Shown here: positions 18,009 through 31,087 of the stretch, piece after piece
Position numbering within the stretch: the stretch's first letter is position 1
How the letters are laid out: each line of letters opens with the position of its first letter
From: Acidobacteriota bacterium
Lineage (GTDB): Bacteria > Acidobacteriota > Terriglobia > Acidiferrales > UBA7541
Assembly (NCBI GenBank): GCA_003152355.1
Contig: PMAA01000201.1
Coordinates: 30,811 to 94,810 of the forward strand
Length of the DNA stretch: 64,000 nucleotides
Direction: 5' to 3'
The notes under the pieces: model-generated
What the model saw: only the letters and a program-made list of their open reading frames with translations
Databases searched by the model: none
Told to the model about the DNA's origin: nothing
Program-made: the position numbers and the translations under genes

Positions 18009-19316
18009 ATGAATCAGTGGGATCGAATACTCCACCACGTGGAGCGTCGGGTTAACCCACATAGTTTTAACACTTGGTTCCGTCCCACTCGTCTTGAAAT
18101 CGTCGAGGAGGGTAAGCTACTGGTTCGCGTCCCCACGCGCCTTTTCCGCAAGCGCCTGACGGAGACCTATGGTGACGTCATCCAGGCCGTCCTCGTGGAG
18201 CTGAGTCTCACGGACCTGCGCATTGAATATTTGTGCTCTGACCAGGAAGCAGCTGACACCCTGCCGACGCAGCAGGCGCGCCTCGATTTTGATTCGGTGA
18301 CCCACCAGCTGAATCCGCGCTACACTTTTGAGAGCTTCGTAGTTGGCGCGTCGAATCAATTTGCACAGGCCGCCGCATTGGCGGTAGCCGAACAACCTTC
18401 GAAATCGTATAACCCGCTCTTCCTCTACGGCGGGGTTGGCCTCGGCAAGACGCACTTGATGCAGGCGATCGGCCACTCGCTAAAGAAACGGAATCCAGCA
18501 CTGCGGCTCACCTACGTCAGCGCCGAGAAATTCACAAACGAAGTTATCGCCTCGCTGCGCTTCGATCGCATGAGCAGTTTCCGCGATCGCTTCCGGACCA
18601 TGGATGTGCTCATGGTGGACGATATTCAGTTCATCGCCACGCGCGAGCGGACCCAGGAAGAATTCTTTCACACTTTCAACGCGCTCTACGACCAGCAGAA
18701 GCAGATCGTGATTTCGTCCGATTGCCCGCCGAAAGATATTTCCTCCATCGAAGAGCGACTCTGCTCGCGATTTGAATGGGGGCTCATCGCCGATATCCAG
18801 CCGCCCGATCTCGAAACGAAGATCGCCATCCTCCAAAAGAAGGCGGAGAGCGAGCGTATTCGTCTGGACGACGACGTCGCTGAGTACATCGCGCGCTCAA
18901 TTAAATCCAACATTCGCGAGCTCGAAGGCGCGCTAATCCGCCTGATCGCCTACTCATCGCTCACCGGCGCCGACGCCAGCCTGTCCACCGCGCAGCAAGT
19001 TCTGAAGAACATCATCGAGTTGCAGGAAAAGAAAGTCACCATCGATCAAATCCAGAAGCGCGTCGGAGAACATTTCGGGCTGCGCCCTCAGGATTTGAAG
19101 GTTCGATCCAATTCGAAGGTAATCGCTTTCCCGCGCCAGGTGGCAATGTTCATCGTCAAGAAGCTCACGTCGGCGTCGCTCCCGGAAATCGGGCGTCAAT
19201 TCGGCGGGAAGCACCATACGACCGTGTTGCATTCGATCAACAAGATCGAAAATCTCCGCCGGACCGACAAAGAACTCAGCCGCACGATCAATCGGCTGCT
19301 CGATTCCTTTGGATAG
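18009..19316 (+). CDS. dnaA: Chromosomal replication initiator protein DnaA
   Basis: Walker A GGVGLGKTHLMQAIGH, Walker B VDDIQF, C-terminal GGKHHTTVLHSINKIE; likely ATG at 18009 after GGAAGG because the ORF-track start at 17880 includes the DnaA box. Confidence 0.96.
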   Translation: MNQWDRILHHVERRVNPHSFNTWFRPTRLEIVEEGKLLVRVPTRLFRKRLTETYGDVIQAVLVELSLTDLRIEYLCSDQEAADTLPTQQARLDFDSVTHQLNPRYTFESFVVGASNQFAQAAALAVAEQPSKSYNPLFLYGGVGLGKTHLMQAIGHSLKKRNPALRLTYVSAEKFTNEVIASLRFDRMSSFRDRFRTMDVLMVDDIQFIATRERTQEEFFHTFNALYDQQKQIVISSDCPPKDISSIEERLCSRFEWGLIADIQPPDLETKIAILQKKAESERIRLDDDVAEYIARSIKSNIRELEGALIRLIAYSSLTGADASLSTAQQVLKNIIELQEKKVTIDQIQKRVGEHFGLRPQDLKVRSNSKVIAFPRQVAMFIVKKLTSASLPEIGRQFGGKHHTTVLHSINKIENLRRTDKELSRTINRLLDSFG

Positions 19317-19680
19317 AATCGGCTTTCGCTTCGCCTCCAATGCTAAACCGCCGCGAGAAGTTTGCGCTCTTCCGGTGTTGATAACTGTGTGGAATAGATG
19401 TGGGCGTGCTGTGAGTCCCGTGAGCAACCAACCGTCATCACGCAGTTTGGGTTCGCGCGACCGGGTTTATCCTCACAGTTCGCGTCCTGTGCACGGAATA
19501 TCCTTTGCGTAACTGCGTCCGACGAGTCGCCTTACGGGGATATCCGAAGTTTCCACAGGCGCGGCGACGACGGCGGGTTCTATACTTTATACTGAAATGA
19601 AAAAGCTGTAGAGTAGGCCCTACAACATGAGCTCAACTGGAACGCAGATCGGCAAAGAAGCGGCACGAGGACAAACCGAT

Positions 19681-20793
19681 ATGGAATTTAGTGTGAAGAA
19701 GTTCGACCTTCTTGCGGAGCTCGAACTGACGCAAGGCGTCGTCGAGCGAAAGACCACGATCCCGATCTTGTCGAACCTTCTTTTTGAAGCGAAGGGAAAC
19801 CGGCTTTCCATCACGGCGACCGACCTCGAGCTGAGCATTCGAACCTCCTGCGACGCGAAGGTGAAGAAAGAGGGCTCCGGAACAATTCCGGCCAAGAAAC
19901 TTTACGATCTCGTGCGCCTCTTGCCCGACGAAGAGATCCGCTTCAAATTGATCGAGAACCACTGGATTCAGATCCTCTCCGACCGCAAGTCTTACAAACT
20001 CGTCGGCATGTCGAAGGAAAATTTTCCGGCGCTGCCCGGCTTTCCGCACGCGCTCGTGAAGATTCCGGCGGCTCTGTTGAACGATCTGATCGCCAAGACC
20101 ACATTTGCAATTTCACTCGAAGAGTCGCGCTACACGCTGAATGGCGCGCTGCTTGTGCTGAAACCGGAGTCGGTCACGATGGTCGCCACTGACGGGCACC
20201 GCCTGGCGATGGTCGAAAACACGCATAAGCTCGAAGGGTTGAGCGCTGAAGTGCGCGTTCTTGTCCCGAAGAAAGCCATGACGGAAATCCAGCGTCTGGC
20301 TGCGGATTCCGACGACACCGCGACCGCCGATTTCGCTCAGGATGAAAGCCACCTCTTTTTCCAGATTGGCCGCCGGCTCCTCACGTCGCGCAAGCTCACC
20401 GGCCAGTTTCCGAATTACGAAGCCGTGCTGCCGCGCGACGCAAACAAGACCGTCGTTCTCGAGCGCAGTGAATTGCAGGACGCACTGCGCCGCGTCTCGC
20501 AGCTTGCGGACCGGCGCTCACGCGCCGTGAAGTTCGTCCTCGCGAAAGAAGGAATCGAAATATCGGCGTCGAGCCCGGAATACGGCGAGGCCAAGGAAGC
20601 CATCGAGAAGGAATATAAAGGCGAGCCTCTGGCCATCGGCTTCAACGCGCAATACATTTTGGATTTTCTCGCAGCAGCCGCGGATGGCCCAATCGCCTTC
20701 GAGCTGAAGGACGAGCAGTCCGCCGGCCAACTCCGTCCACTCGCTGATGAATCCAGCCGCTATCGCTACGTCGTCATGCCCATGCGCATCTGA
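19681..20793 (+). CDS. dnaN: DNA polymerase III subunit beta (sliding clamp)
   Basis: MEFSVKKFDLLAELELTQGVVERKTTIPILSNLLFEA...C-terminal YRYVVMPMRI; ATG at 19681. Confidence 0.97.
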   Translation: MEFSVKKFDLLAELELTQGVVERKTTIPILSNLLFEAKGNRLSITATDLELSIRTSCDAKVKKEGSGTIPAKKLYDLVRLLPDEEIRFKLIENHWIQILSDRKSYKLVGMSKENFPALPGFPHALVKIPAALLNDLIAKTTFAISLEESRYTLNGALLVLKPESVTMVATDGHRLAMVENTHKLEGLSAEVRVLVPKKAMTEIQRLAADSDDTATADFAQDESHLFFQIGRRLLTSRKLTGQFPNYEAVLPRDANKTVVLERSELQDALRRVSQLADRRSRAVKFVLAKEGIEISASSPEYGEAKEAIEKEYKGEPLAIGFNAQYILDFLAAAADGPIAFELKDEQSAGQLRPLADESSRYRYVVMPMRI

Positions 20794-20905
20794 TGCCGCG
20801 CAAATCGGCTGAATGAATTTACGCGCCGTCGCCAAAATGGCTCTTCCGCAGTTCCCGCCAACAGCTTAGACTTTTCCTACCTGCATACCTAGGGGGGTCT
20901 CGCCG

Positions 20906-21802
20906 ATGAGCGGAAGTGTGGTCTCAATTCACATCACTCGCACGGCCGGATCTCCGATGGAGTCCATTCAATCCGTGAACGCCGTCGCGGGCCGCGGCCT
21001 CGAAGGCGATCGCTATTTCACGGGAGAGGGAACCTTTTCCTACAAAGATGCCGCGTCACCGGACGCGCCGTCTCGCGAGGCGACGCTGGTCGAAAGCGAA
21101 TCCGTCGATGCGTTGAATCTACAGCTCGGCACGAATTTTTCCGCGGGAGAGATGCGGCGAAACATAGTCACGCGCGGTATCGCGCTGAATCATCTCGTGG
21201 GACGTGAATTCCAGGTAGGCGGGGTGTGGCTGCGCGGCATTCGCCTTTGCGAGCCATGCGACCACCTTGAGAAGCTGACGCGCAAAGCACTCAAGTCCGT
21301 GATGCTGCATCGTTGCGGTTTGCGCGCGCAAATTGTTGGGAGCGGAGTTCTTCATCCGGGCGACGCGATCGTTATTCCAGAGTCTGCCGAAGAAACCAAT
21401 AAAAAAGTTATCCGCCGCTACTACGAAGGATTGTGGAACGCGTGGAATTTCGACAAGGCGGCCGAACTTCTTTCGGCCGAGATTGTTTTTCGCGGCTCGC
21501 TGGGCACGGAAACGCAAGGCCGCGAAGCGTTCTGCGAATACATGCGCGAGATGCGCCGTGCTTTCCCGGATTTTCTCAACTCCATCGTGGATCTGATCGC
21601 CGAAGGCGACGAAGTTGTGGCGCGTTTGGAGTACACCGGCACGCATAGCGGCGAACTTTTCGGCATCGCGCCGACGGGCCGCCAAATCACATATCAAGGC
21701 GCCGCTTTCTTTCAGATTTCAGACGGATTGGTGACGCAAGGCTGGGTTCTTGGCGATCTTTTGAGCTTGCTGAAATCACTTGGAGGGCGCACTTTACCAT
21801 AA
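20906..21802 (+). CDS. MOSC domain fused to SnoaL-like (ester cyclase) domain protein
   Basis: N-terminal MOSC-like (GRGLEGDRYF..RRNIVTRGIALNHLVGREFQVGGVWLRGIRLCEPC) and C-terminal SnoaL-like (VIRRYYEGLWNAWNFDKAAELLSAEIVFRGSLG...HSGELFGIAPTGRQITYQGAAFFQISDGLV). Confidence 0.85.
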   Translation: MSGSVVSIHITRTAGSPMESIQSVNAVAGRGLEGDRYFTGEGTFSYKDAASPDAPSREATLVESESVDALNLQLGTNFSAGEMRRNIVTRGIALNHLVGREFQVGGVWLRGIRLCEPCDHLEKLTRKALKSVMLHRCGLRAQIVGSGVLHPGDAIVIPESAEETNKKVIRRYYEGLWNAWNFDKAAELLSAEIVFRGSLGTETQGREAFCEYMREMRRAFPDFLNSIVDLIAEGDEVVARLEYTGTHSGELFGIAPTGRQITYQGAAFFQISDGLVTQGWVLGDLLSLLKSLGGRTLP

Positions 21803-21902
21803 AGTTACCTCAGTCGGGAAAACTGCCACCCGGCCGCCCAAAGAACGCCTGCAAACAGATGAAAATAAACGACATTATCGCCCCCGCCGAGCGAAAATCG
21901 CC

Positions 21903-21932
21903 TTGTGAATTACCCCTCATTTCGGGTACAAT
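21903..21932 (+). promoter_or_regulatory. Putative distal gyrB promoter
   Basis: TTGTGA (21903-21908), 18-nt spacer, TACAAT (21927-21932). Confidence 0.5.
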
Positions 21933-22184
21933 TTAGCTGTTCGATACGGGCCATTTGGAGCTCCAGGCCAGCACTCGAACATATCTGAGTTCGTCGAGAA
22001 TCAAGCGCCTCCCCGATGAAAATCGGGCAACGCCAGGGCGCTCTCGGCAACGAAGCCGGAAGCTTTCTCCGCGAGAGAAAGAATCTTCGCCGCGTCCCTC
22101 CGGCATGCCGGAGTGGGACGGGATGAAGCAATGAATACCCTTCGAGCCCGGCACGCAATGGCTGGGCCAATGGGCAAGGCTTGA

Positions 22185-24650
<2,466 letters not shown>

Positions 24651-24664
24651 GGCGGGGAGGCGCT

Positions 24665-25174
24665 GTGCCCCGAGTATCACGGAAGTCGGAACCGAAATCC
24701 GGACGGCCGGCGATGCCGAAGGGTTACGGCATCCACGCTGGCGCGAAAGGCCTGGTCGCGTGGAGCGAAGTCACGGCGCGACTCGAGAAATCAAAGAACT
24801 ACTGGATTGGCTCGACGCGGCCCGAGGGTAAGCCGCACGTGATGCCGGTCTGGGGTGTGTGGGTGAATGGCGCGGTTTGCTTCGGCACGGATCGCACTTC
24901 GCGCAAAGCGCGAAACCTGCAAGCCAATCCCGCCGCGACGGTGAATCTCGAGAGCGGCGACGAAGCGGTGATCATCGAAGGCACGGTGCGCGAGATTACC
25001 GATGCCAAGGAAATCGTGGCGATCGATGCGGCGTACGTGAAGAAATACAAAATGAAATTAACCGAAGCGCCCGGCATTCCGTACATCGTCGCCATCGAAC
25101 CGCGCATCGTGTTCGCATGGCACGAGCACAATTTCCCAGAGTCGGCCACGCGCTGGCGGCTCGCGCAGCAATGA
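24665..25174 (+). CDS. Pyridoxamine 5'-phosphate oxidase-like / FMN- or F420-binding split-barrel protein
   Basis: NYWIGSTRPEGKPHVMPVWGVWVNGAVCFGTDRTSRKARNLQANPAATVNLESGDEAVIIEGTV. Confidence 0.85.
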   Translation: MPRVSRKSEPKSGRPAMPKGYGIHAGAKGLVAWSEVTARLEKSKNYWIGSTRPEGKPHVMPVWGVWVNGAVCFGTDRTSRKARNLQANPAATVNLESGDEAVIIEGTVREITDAKEIVAIDAAYVKKYKMKLTEAPGIPYIVAIEPRIVFAWHEHNFPESATRWRLAQQ

Positions 25175-25443
25175 AATATCAATTGAACTGGAAGACGCTG
25201 CCGGGATTGAAAGGCCTCTCGTGTTCCAGTTTCACGGCCGCGCCAACCAACGCGCCGAATATGGAGCAAGGGGTCGGGTTCGAATGCACCGATGAAGGCG
25301 AGTGCGCGGATTTGCTGCTGCGACTCGAAGCGCATTTCGGACCGCAACGATTTTCGAACAACGCGTCGGCCTTCGAGTCCGTCAAGGCGTACGTGACGGA
25401 CTGGTCCGCGCGAAGAAATTCAGAAGCAAACGAATCCAAATAA
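25171..25443 (+). CDS. Small hypothetical protein (90 aa), translationally coupled to the upstream gene
   Basis: ATG at 25171 overlaps the upstream TGA as ATGA; extends to 25443, 10 bp before gyrA; the ORF track only shows it as the tail of an out-of-frame ORF at 24859. Confidence 0.7.
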   Translation: MKYQLNWKTLPGLKGLSCSSFTAAPTNAPNMEQGVGFECTDEGECADLLLRLEAHFGPQRFSNNASAFESVKAYVTDWSARRNSEANESK

Positions 25444-25453
25444 CGAGGATTGA

Positions 25454-28105
25454 ATGGCTGACGAAATCAATCAATCGATAATGACGCCGGTGGATATCGA
25501 AGCGGAGATGCGCAAGTCGTATCTCGACTACGCCATGAGCGTAATCATCGGCCGCGCGCTGCCCGACGTCCGCGACGGCTTGAAGCCCGTGCACCGCCGC
25601 ATTCTCTTCGGCATGTACGAGCTGGGCCTCACTTCCACGAAGCCCTACCGCAAGTGCGCGAAAATCGTTGGCGAAGTTCTCGGCAAGTATCACCCTCACG
25701 GCGACACGCCCGTCTACGATGCGCTCGTCCGCCTCGCGCAGCAATTCAACATGCGCTATCCCCTGATCGACGGCCAGGGCAATTTTGGATCTGTGGACGG
25801 CGATCCACCCGCGGCGATGCGGTACACCGAAGCTCGACTTTCGAAAATCGCCGAAGAAATGCTCGCGGACATCGAAAAGGACACGGTTGATCACGTCCCC
25901 AATTTCGACGAGAGCACCGAAGAACCCACAGTCCTCCCGACAAAAATACCGAACCTTCTCGTCAACGGATCGACCGGTATCGCCGTCGGCATGGCCACGA
26001 ATATCCCGCCGCACAATCTCAGGGAAACCATCGAAGCGGCGATTCTCTTGATCGACGAGCCTGAAGCGGGGCTCAAAAAGATCATGAAGCTCGTCCCTGG
26101 TCCGGACTTTCCGACCGGCGGATACATCTACGGCCGCGAAGGCATCGAGCAGGCTTACAAGACGGGCCGTGGGACGTTCCAAGTTCGTGCGAAGGCTGCA
26201 ATTGAGCAGCGCGGCAAGGATCGCCAGGACATCGTCGTCACCGAACTTCCGTACCAGGTGAACAAATCCCGCCTGATCGAGCACATCGCCGAGCTGATCC
26301 AGAACAAGAAAATCGAAGGCATCGCCGACATTCGCGACGAAAGCGACCGCGACGGCATGCGCATCGTCATCGAAGTAAAGCGCGACGAAGAGCCGAAGCT
26401 TATCCTCAACCATCTCTTCAAGCACACCCAGATGCAGGAATCCTTCGGAATGATCCTGCTCGCGATTGTCGGCGGCCAGCCGCGCGAATTGGGGCTCGTG
26501 GAACTGCTCAGGCTGTTCATCGAGCATCGCGTGGACGTGGTTCGCCGGCGCACGCAATACGAACTGCGCAAAGCGGAAGAGCGCGAGCATATTTTGGTCG
26601 GCTATCACATCGCGCTCGATCACATCGACGACGTCATCAAGATCATTCGCGGATCATCAAGCCGCGCGAACGCCCGGCAGAACTTATTCGACTTCTTCGA
26701 AAACAGATCCGTGCGCGTGCTCGTCGGCGCAAGAGAAACGACGATTCGCGGCGTCAAGCTCGACGCAAAAAAATACGCGCTCGCCGCTGCGCGAGGCGAG
26801 ACCGTCGGCCTCAGCCTCATACAAATCGACGCCATCCTCGAGCTGCAACTCCACCGGTTGACGCAACTCTCCGTTGACGAAATCCTGAAGGAACTCGCCC
26901 AAATCCGCGAGCGCATCGCCGAACTGCGCGAAATTCTTGGGAGCGAGAAGAAACTCCGCAACGTCATCGTGGTCGAATTGCGGGAGATGGTGAAACTTTA
27001 CGGCGATGATCGCCGCACGCAAATCGTGGACCGCGTTGAAGAGATCAAGCTGGAAGACTTGATCAAAGACGAAGAAATGGCCATCACGGTCAGCCACGCC
27101 GGCTACGTGAAGCGCACTTCGGTGGATGTCTATCGGCACCAATCGCGCGGAGGTAAAGGCCGCATCGGCGCGCGAACGCGCGAAGAGGATTTCGTTGAGC
27201 ACTTCTTCGTGGCTTCGGCGCACAGCTATATTCTGCTTTTCACCACGAAGGGCCGCATCTACTGGCTCAAGGTTTACGAAATTCCAGAGGCCGCGGCCGC
27301 AACGCGCGGTAAGGCCATTTCGAGCCTGGTGCGTTTCCAGGAAGGTGAGCGGCTCACCGCGGTTGTGTCCGCAAGAAATCTGGAAGAGCAAAGCCGCTAC
27401 GTCTTCCTCGCCACCAAAAACGGCACGGTGAAAAAGACCGAGCTCGCAGAGTTTTCAAACCCGCGTCCGTCCGGCATTATCGGGATCAATCTGGACTCGG
27501 ACGACGAGCTGATTGGCGCGAAGCTGACCGATGGCAAACAGATGATTTTCCTTGCCAGCCGCGACGGCCAGGCCATCCTCTTCCGCGAGACCGAAGTTCG
27601 CCCGATGGGACGCGCCGCCTCCGGAGTGAACGGGATGGATCTCGCCAAGGACGATTTCGTCGTGAGCATGGACGCCGTTCAGCCAGACTTCGGAATTATC
27701 GAGAAGGAGTACAAGAAAACGACTCAAAATCTCGACGAGCTCGAGAGCGATCAGATTCGAGACTCACTCACCTCGCTCATGCTCACCGTTGCAGAGAAAG
27801 GCTACGGCAAGCGCACGCCGCTCGCGGAATATCGCGTCACGTCGCGCGGCGGTAAAGGCGTGATCAATCTCAAGTCCACAGAACGCAATGGCGCCGTCGT
27901 CGCCGCATTGCAGGTGAAGGAAGACTCAGACGTGATGATCATCACTGGCCAGGGCAAAGTCATTCGCGTCCATTCCGGCGAGATTCGCGAAGCCGGCCGT
28001 TCGACGCAGGGCGTTCGCCTCCTGCGTCTCGAGGAAGGCGATCGCGTAGTAGCCGCCGCCGCAGTCCTAGAAGAAGTAGCCGGCGAGCCGGAACCGAAGG
28101 CCTGA
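25454..28105 (+). CDS. gyrA: DNA gyrase subunit A
   Basis: [37 protein letters not shown]-terminal beta-pinwheel ([17 protein letters not shown]). Confidence 0.98.
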   Translation: MADEINQSIMTPVDIEAEMRKSYLDYAMSVIIGRALPDVRDGLKPVHRRILFGMYELGLTSTKPYRKCAKIVGEVLGKYHPHGDTPVYDALVRLAQQFNMRYPLIDGQGNFGSVDGDPPAAMRYTEARLSKIAEEMLADIEKDTVDHVPNFDESTEEPTVLPTKIPNLLVNGSTGIAVGMATNIPPHNLRETIEAAILLIDEPEAGLKKIMKLVPGPDFPTGGYIYGREGIEQAYKTGRGTFQVRAKAAIEQRGKDRQDIVVTELPYQVNKSRLIEHIAELIQNKKIEGIADIRDESDRDGMRIVIEVKRDEEPKLILNHLFKHTQMQESFGMILLAIVGGQPRELGLVELLRLFIEHRVDVVRRRTQYELRKAEEREHILVGYHIALDHIDDVIKIIRGSSSRANARQNLFDFFENRSVRVLVGARETTIRGVKLDAKKYALAAARGETVGLSLIQIDAILELQLHRLTQLSVDEILKELAQIRERIAELREILGSEKKLRNVIVVELREMVKLYGDDRRTQIVDRVEEIKLEDLIKDEEMAITVSHAGYVKRTSVDVYRHQSRGGKGRIGARTREEDFVEHFFVASAHSYILLFTTKGRIYWLKVYEIPEAAAATRGKAISSLVRFQEGERLTAVVSARNLEEQSRYVFLATKNGTVKKTELAEFSNPRPSGIIGINLDSDDELIGAKLTDGKQMIFLASRDGQAILFRETEVRPMGRAASGVNGMDLAKDDFVVSMDAVQPDFGIIEKEYKKTTQNLDELESDQIRDSLTSLMLTVAEKGYGKRTPLAEYRVTSRGGKGVINLKSTERNGAVVAALQVKEDSDVMIITGQGKVIRVHSGEIREAGRSTQGVRLLRLEEGDRVVAAAAVLEEVAGEPEPKA

Positions 28106-28168
28106 GAGTATCCATGCGGGGCGGCGCAGAACGTTCTCTTGTCCGCGCCACGCGCAGAACCACGTCCT

Positions 28169-29347
28169 CTACGTCGGTGGCGGCAGGTAATACCCCGGCC
28201 GGGTGCGGAGTTTCACGCCCGGCCGGTCCACCGTCACCTTGATTTCGTGGAATCCGGAAGGCTCGTCGCCGGGCGGCCGGTAGCCGAGCGTATATTGCGC
28301 GTGCAGTTCCCCGCCGATTTCATCCATAGCTTTCTCGATTGAGCGGTCCTTCATCGTGGCGATGTGTCGCCCCCCGGTCGCCAGGGTCGCCACCTCGAGC
28401 GCGTGGTTCTTCACGGTGTTCAATGCGTGCTGCACCACCCAAACCGCCAGCGACATTAGATCAATATTTCCGCCCTGCGCGGCCGCTTCGTTATCTGGTG
28501 TTTCCGGAACACCCGGCGGCAACGGCACCGGAAAAGTCCCCGGCGGGCCGATCGAAGGAGCCGAATATTGACGTGGTTGGCTGCGAACTTCAGCGGCGGT
28601 TGTGCTCAGACCAATGGTGTAAATCGTGACGTTGGCAAGCTCAGCCTCGCGCAGAGCAACGCCGAGTTTCGTCGAGCTTCCCGTATCCTCCGCTTCGCCC
28701 ACGATGAGAAGAATTCGCCGCATGCGCGGAGGCTGTTCGGCCAGCAGCGCAACTCCCCTTGCGATCCCGTCGTAAAGCTTGCTGCCAGACGTCCCCATCT
28801 GCAGTTTGTGCACTGCATTCTCTATTGCGTCCTCATCCCCCGTGAAATTCTGCCGGATTTCCACCGTATCGTCGTAGCTGAGCACCGCGGCATCGGCCGT
28901 CGGGCCCATCACGGTCTGCGTGAAAACGATCCCCGATTGCCTGACGGCGGGGAGAAGCGCTTCGACTCGCGAACTTGTTTCCACGAGCAGCGCAATGGCG
29001 AGAGGATCTCCGCCAAGATCGAAATGATCGATCGTCTGTTCGGCCCCGTTGTCGAAAACGTGGAAGTCTTTTTGTTCAAGATTGAGCACGAGCTCGCCGT
29101 CCCTGTCGCGAGCCGTCACGGGCGCTGTGATTTCGGTGACGCGAACTCGTATCGGCTTCTGCTGCGGCGTTCCCGGCCGCGGTGCCGGACTTTCCGGTAA
29201 ATTCGTTGGAGGTTTCTGAGGAGCCGCATTCGGCGGCGGATGGATTGGTCCGGAAGGTTCCTGCGCACGCGCAGTCGTTGATACCTCAAGCAGCGCGGCA
29301 AAAACGAGAAGAATAAGCCAACGCGTTCGATGCCTTCGAATCCCCAT
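28169..29347 (-). CDS. Secreted VWFA-related domain protein
   Basis: Signal peptide; VTARDRDGELVLNLEQKDFHVFDNGAEQTIDHFDLGGDPLAIALLVETSSRVEALLPAVRQSG; AQYTLGYRPPG. Confidence 0.8.
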   Translation of the reverse strand: MGIRRHRTRWLILLVFAALLEVSTTARAQEPSGPIHPPPNAAPQKPPTNLPESPAPRPGTPQQKPIRVRVTEITAPVTARDRDGELVLNLEQKDFHVFDNGAEQTIDHFDLGGDPLAIALLVETSSRVEALLPAVRQSGIVFTQTVMGPTADAAVLSYDDTVEIRQNFTGDEDAIENAVHKLQMGTSGSKLYDGIARGVALLAEQPPRMRRILLIVGEAEDTGSSTKLGVALREAELANVTIYTIGLSTTAAEVRSQPRQYSAPSIGPPGTFPVPLPPGVPETPDNEAAAQGGNIDLMSLAVWVVQHALNTVKNHALEVATLATGGRHIATMKDRSIEKAMDEIGGELHAQYTLGYRPPGDEPSGFHEIKVTVDRPGVKLRTRPGYYLPPPT

Positions 29348-29487
29348 CGGCGATACTGTATCTGATTCGCGCCCAACGGAGCGTGTTGCATCGAAAGCTC
29401 CGAACCGCCCCCGGCTCGACTGGCATGTCTGGCTTTGGGCGCGGCCTTCTCCTAGAATGCCTGATTCGGTTCCTTACAGGAGGAAGC

Positions 29488-30399
29488 ATGAGCCGTCCGC
29501 GGTATCTTCCGATGGCGAAGCTCGCGTACCACGACGAAGCCTTCATGGAAAGCCTGCCTGCTCGTCCCTTGCGTATCATGGCCGAGTACCTCGACCCACT
29601 CTCGCGAATCCGCCGGGAAAACATCACCGACACCATCGTGATGTTCGGCTCGGCGCGAATCAAATCGCGCGAGGAAGCGCTTTCTGCGTTAGGTCACTTG
29701 AAGAGAGCTTCGAGGCGGACACAGCAAACGGCGGATTGGCATCGAAAAATGGCCTCGGCGAAGCGAGAGCTCGCAATGTCTCGATACTACGAAGACGCGC
29801 GCGAGCTCTCCCGCCGCATCACGGAATGGGCTATGACGCTCGGATCAGACCCGCGACGTTTCGTAATTTGCTCCGGCGGCGGGCCGGGCATTATGGAAGC
29901 GGCCAATCGCGGAGCGCACGAAGCCGGCGGCACCTCGATCGGACTGAGCATTCAACTTCCCCACGAACAGCGGCCGAATCGTTACATCACCCCCGAGCTG
30001 AATGTCTGCTTTCATTATTTCTTCATGCGCAAACTCTGGTTCGCGCAACTGGCGAAAGCCCTGATCGTTTTTCCCGGCGGGTTCGGCACGATGGACGAAT
30101 TGTGGGAAATGCTGACGCTGCTGCAGACTGGAAAACTCTCGTCGCATCACCTGATCTTGATTTACGGTCGGCAATATTGGGACAAAGTGATCAATTGGAA
30201 AACCATGGTCCAAGCGGGAACAATGAACGAACGCGAAATGAAACTCTTGAAATTTGCGGATACGGTGGATGAGGCCTTCGACAGATTGCGTGCGGATCTC
30301 AAGCACCATCACTTGCCTGCCACCGATTGGCCAGGGATTACTCGGAAGGCGCGCGAGGCTCGTCCGCGAAGAGCCGGGCGCGCTAAGACAATTGTTTAG
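29488..30399 (+). CDS. LOG-family (TIGR00730-type) nucleotide hydrolase-like protein
   Basis: CSGGGPGIMEAANRGAHEAGGTSIGLSIQLP and VFPGGFGTMDELWEMLTLLQTGK match PGGxGTxxE LOG motifs; ATG 29488 preceded by CAGGAGGA. Confidence 0.9.
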   Translation: MSRPRYLPMAKLAYHDEAFMESLPARPLRIMAEYLDPLSRIRRENITDTIVMFGSARIKSREEALSALGHLKRASRRTQQTADWHRKMASAKRELAMSRYYEDARELSRRITEWAMTLGSDPRRFVICSGGGPGIMEAANRGAHEAGGTSIGLSIQLPHEQRPNRYITPELNVCFHYFFMRKLWFAQLAKALIVFPGGFGTMDELWEMLTLLQTGKLSSHHLILIYGRQYWDKVINWKTMVQAGTMNEREMKLLKFADTVDEAFDRLRADLKHHHLPATDWPGITRKAREARPRRAGRAKTIV

Positions 30400-30413
30400 C
30401 GGGCGCAAAAACA

Positions 30414-30450
30414 AAAAGAGGGAACACGTTAGACACGGTTCCCCCTCTTT
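30414..30450. terminator. Bidirectional intrinsic terminator
   Basis: AAAGAGGGAAC...GGTTCCCCCTCTTT inverted repeat between convergent genes. Confidence 0.65.
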
Positions 30451-30473
30451 GCATTTGGATGCGCTTGTCGAGC

Positions 30474-30788
30474 TTAGTTCGATGAGACGTTCCGGTCCGG
30501 CTGAAAAACAGCTTCAAAACGCCGCTTTTCGCCCTGATCGTGCAGGAGCACCACCGGAACGATGCGCAGTGATTTCTTGCACTTCCGGCAGACTCCTGCT
30601 TCGCCCTGAAGGTCCTGAACGAACCCGTCGGTGAAGTGATAGGAAGCGCGCGGACGCCGGGCCGCCTTGGTTCCAGGCTCCCCACAATGGGGACACGTGA
30701 ATTCCAGGCGGTCTTCCTGCGGGTCACGGTTCAGCGCGGCCCAACCTGTATAGCGGAGACCAACTGCTTCAGATGATATTCGGTTCAT
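30474..30788 (-). CDS. Zinc-ribbon-like hypothetical protein
   Basis: CPHCGEPG...CRKCKKS; likely ATG at 30788 after GAGG. Confidence 0.7.
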   Translation of the reverse strand: MNRISSEAVGLRYTGWAALNRDPQEDRLEFTCPHCGEPGTKAARRPRASYHFTDGFVQDLQGEAGVCRKCKKSLRIVPVVLLHDQGEKRRFEAVFQPDRNVSSN

Positions 30789-31087
30789 GATAAATGCCTC
30801 GTGATGAATTCGCCCAACCAATTCGATGCTTAACTGGCCATCGATGATGCATAACCGCCATAAAATCATTAAGAGCCTTACTTTTCAGATATATACAAAC
30901 GCTCGAGCACCAGTCATCCCCGAAGCGCTGAAAAAATCGCCCTTTTGTGGCACTGCCAATCCACAGCGGTGTCTATCACATCAAGGTCGCGCGATCCTCA
31001 ATTTCCTCCTGGACGCCTCGCTTCACGAAGGCGGACGCCGAGGACTGCTGGCTGCACAAAGCTGCCAGTGAGAAAGGATGATTGCCG

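Noticed and set aside
25382-26623. 413-aa minus-strand ORF opposite gyrA
   Set aside because: Antisense to gyrA; no domain evidence
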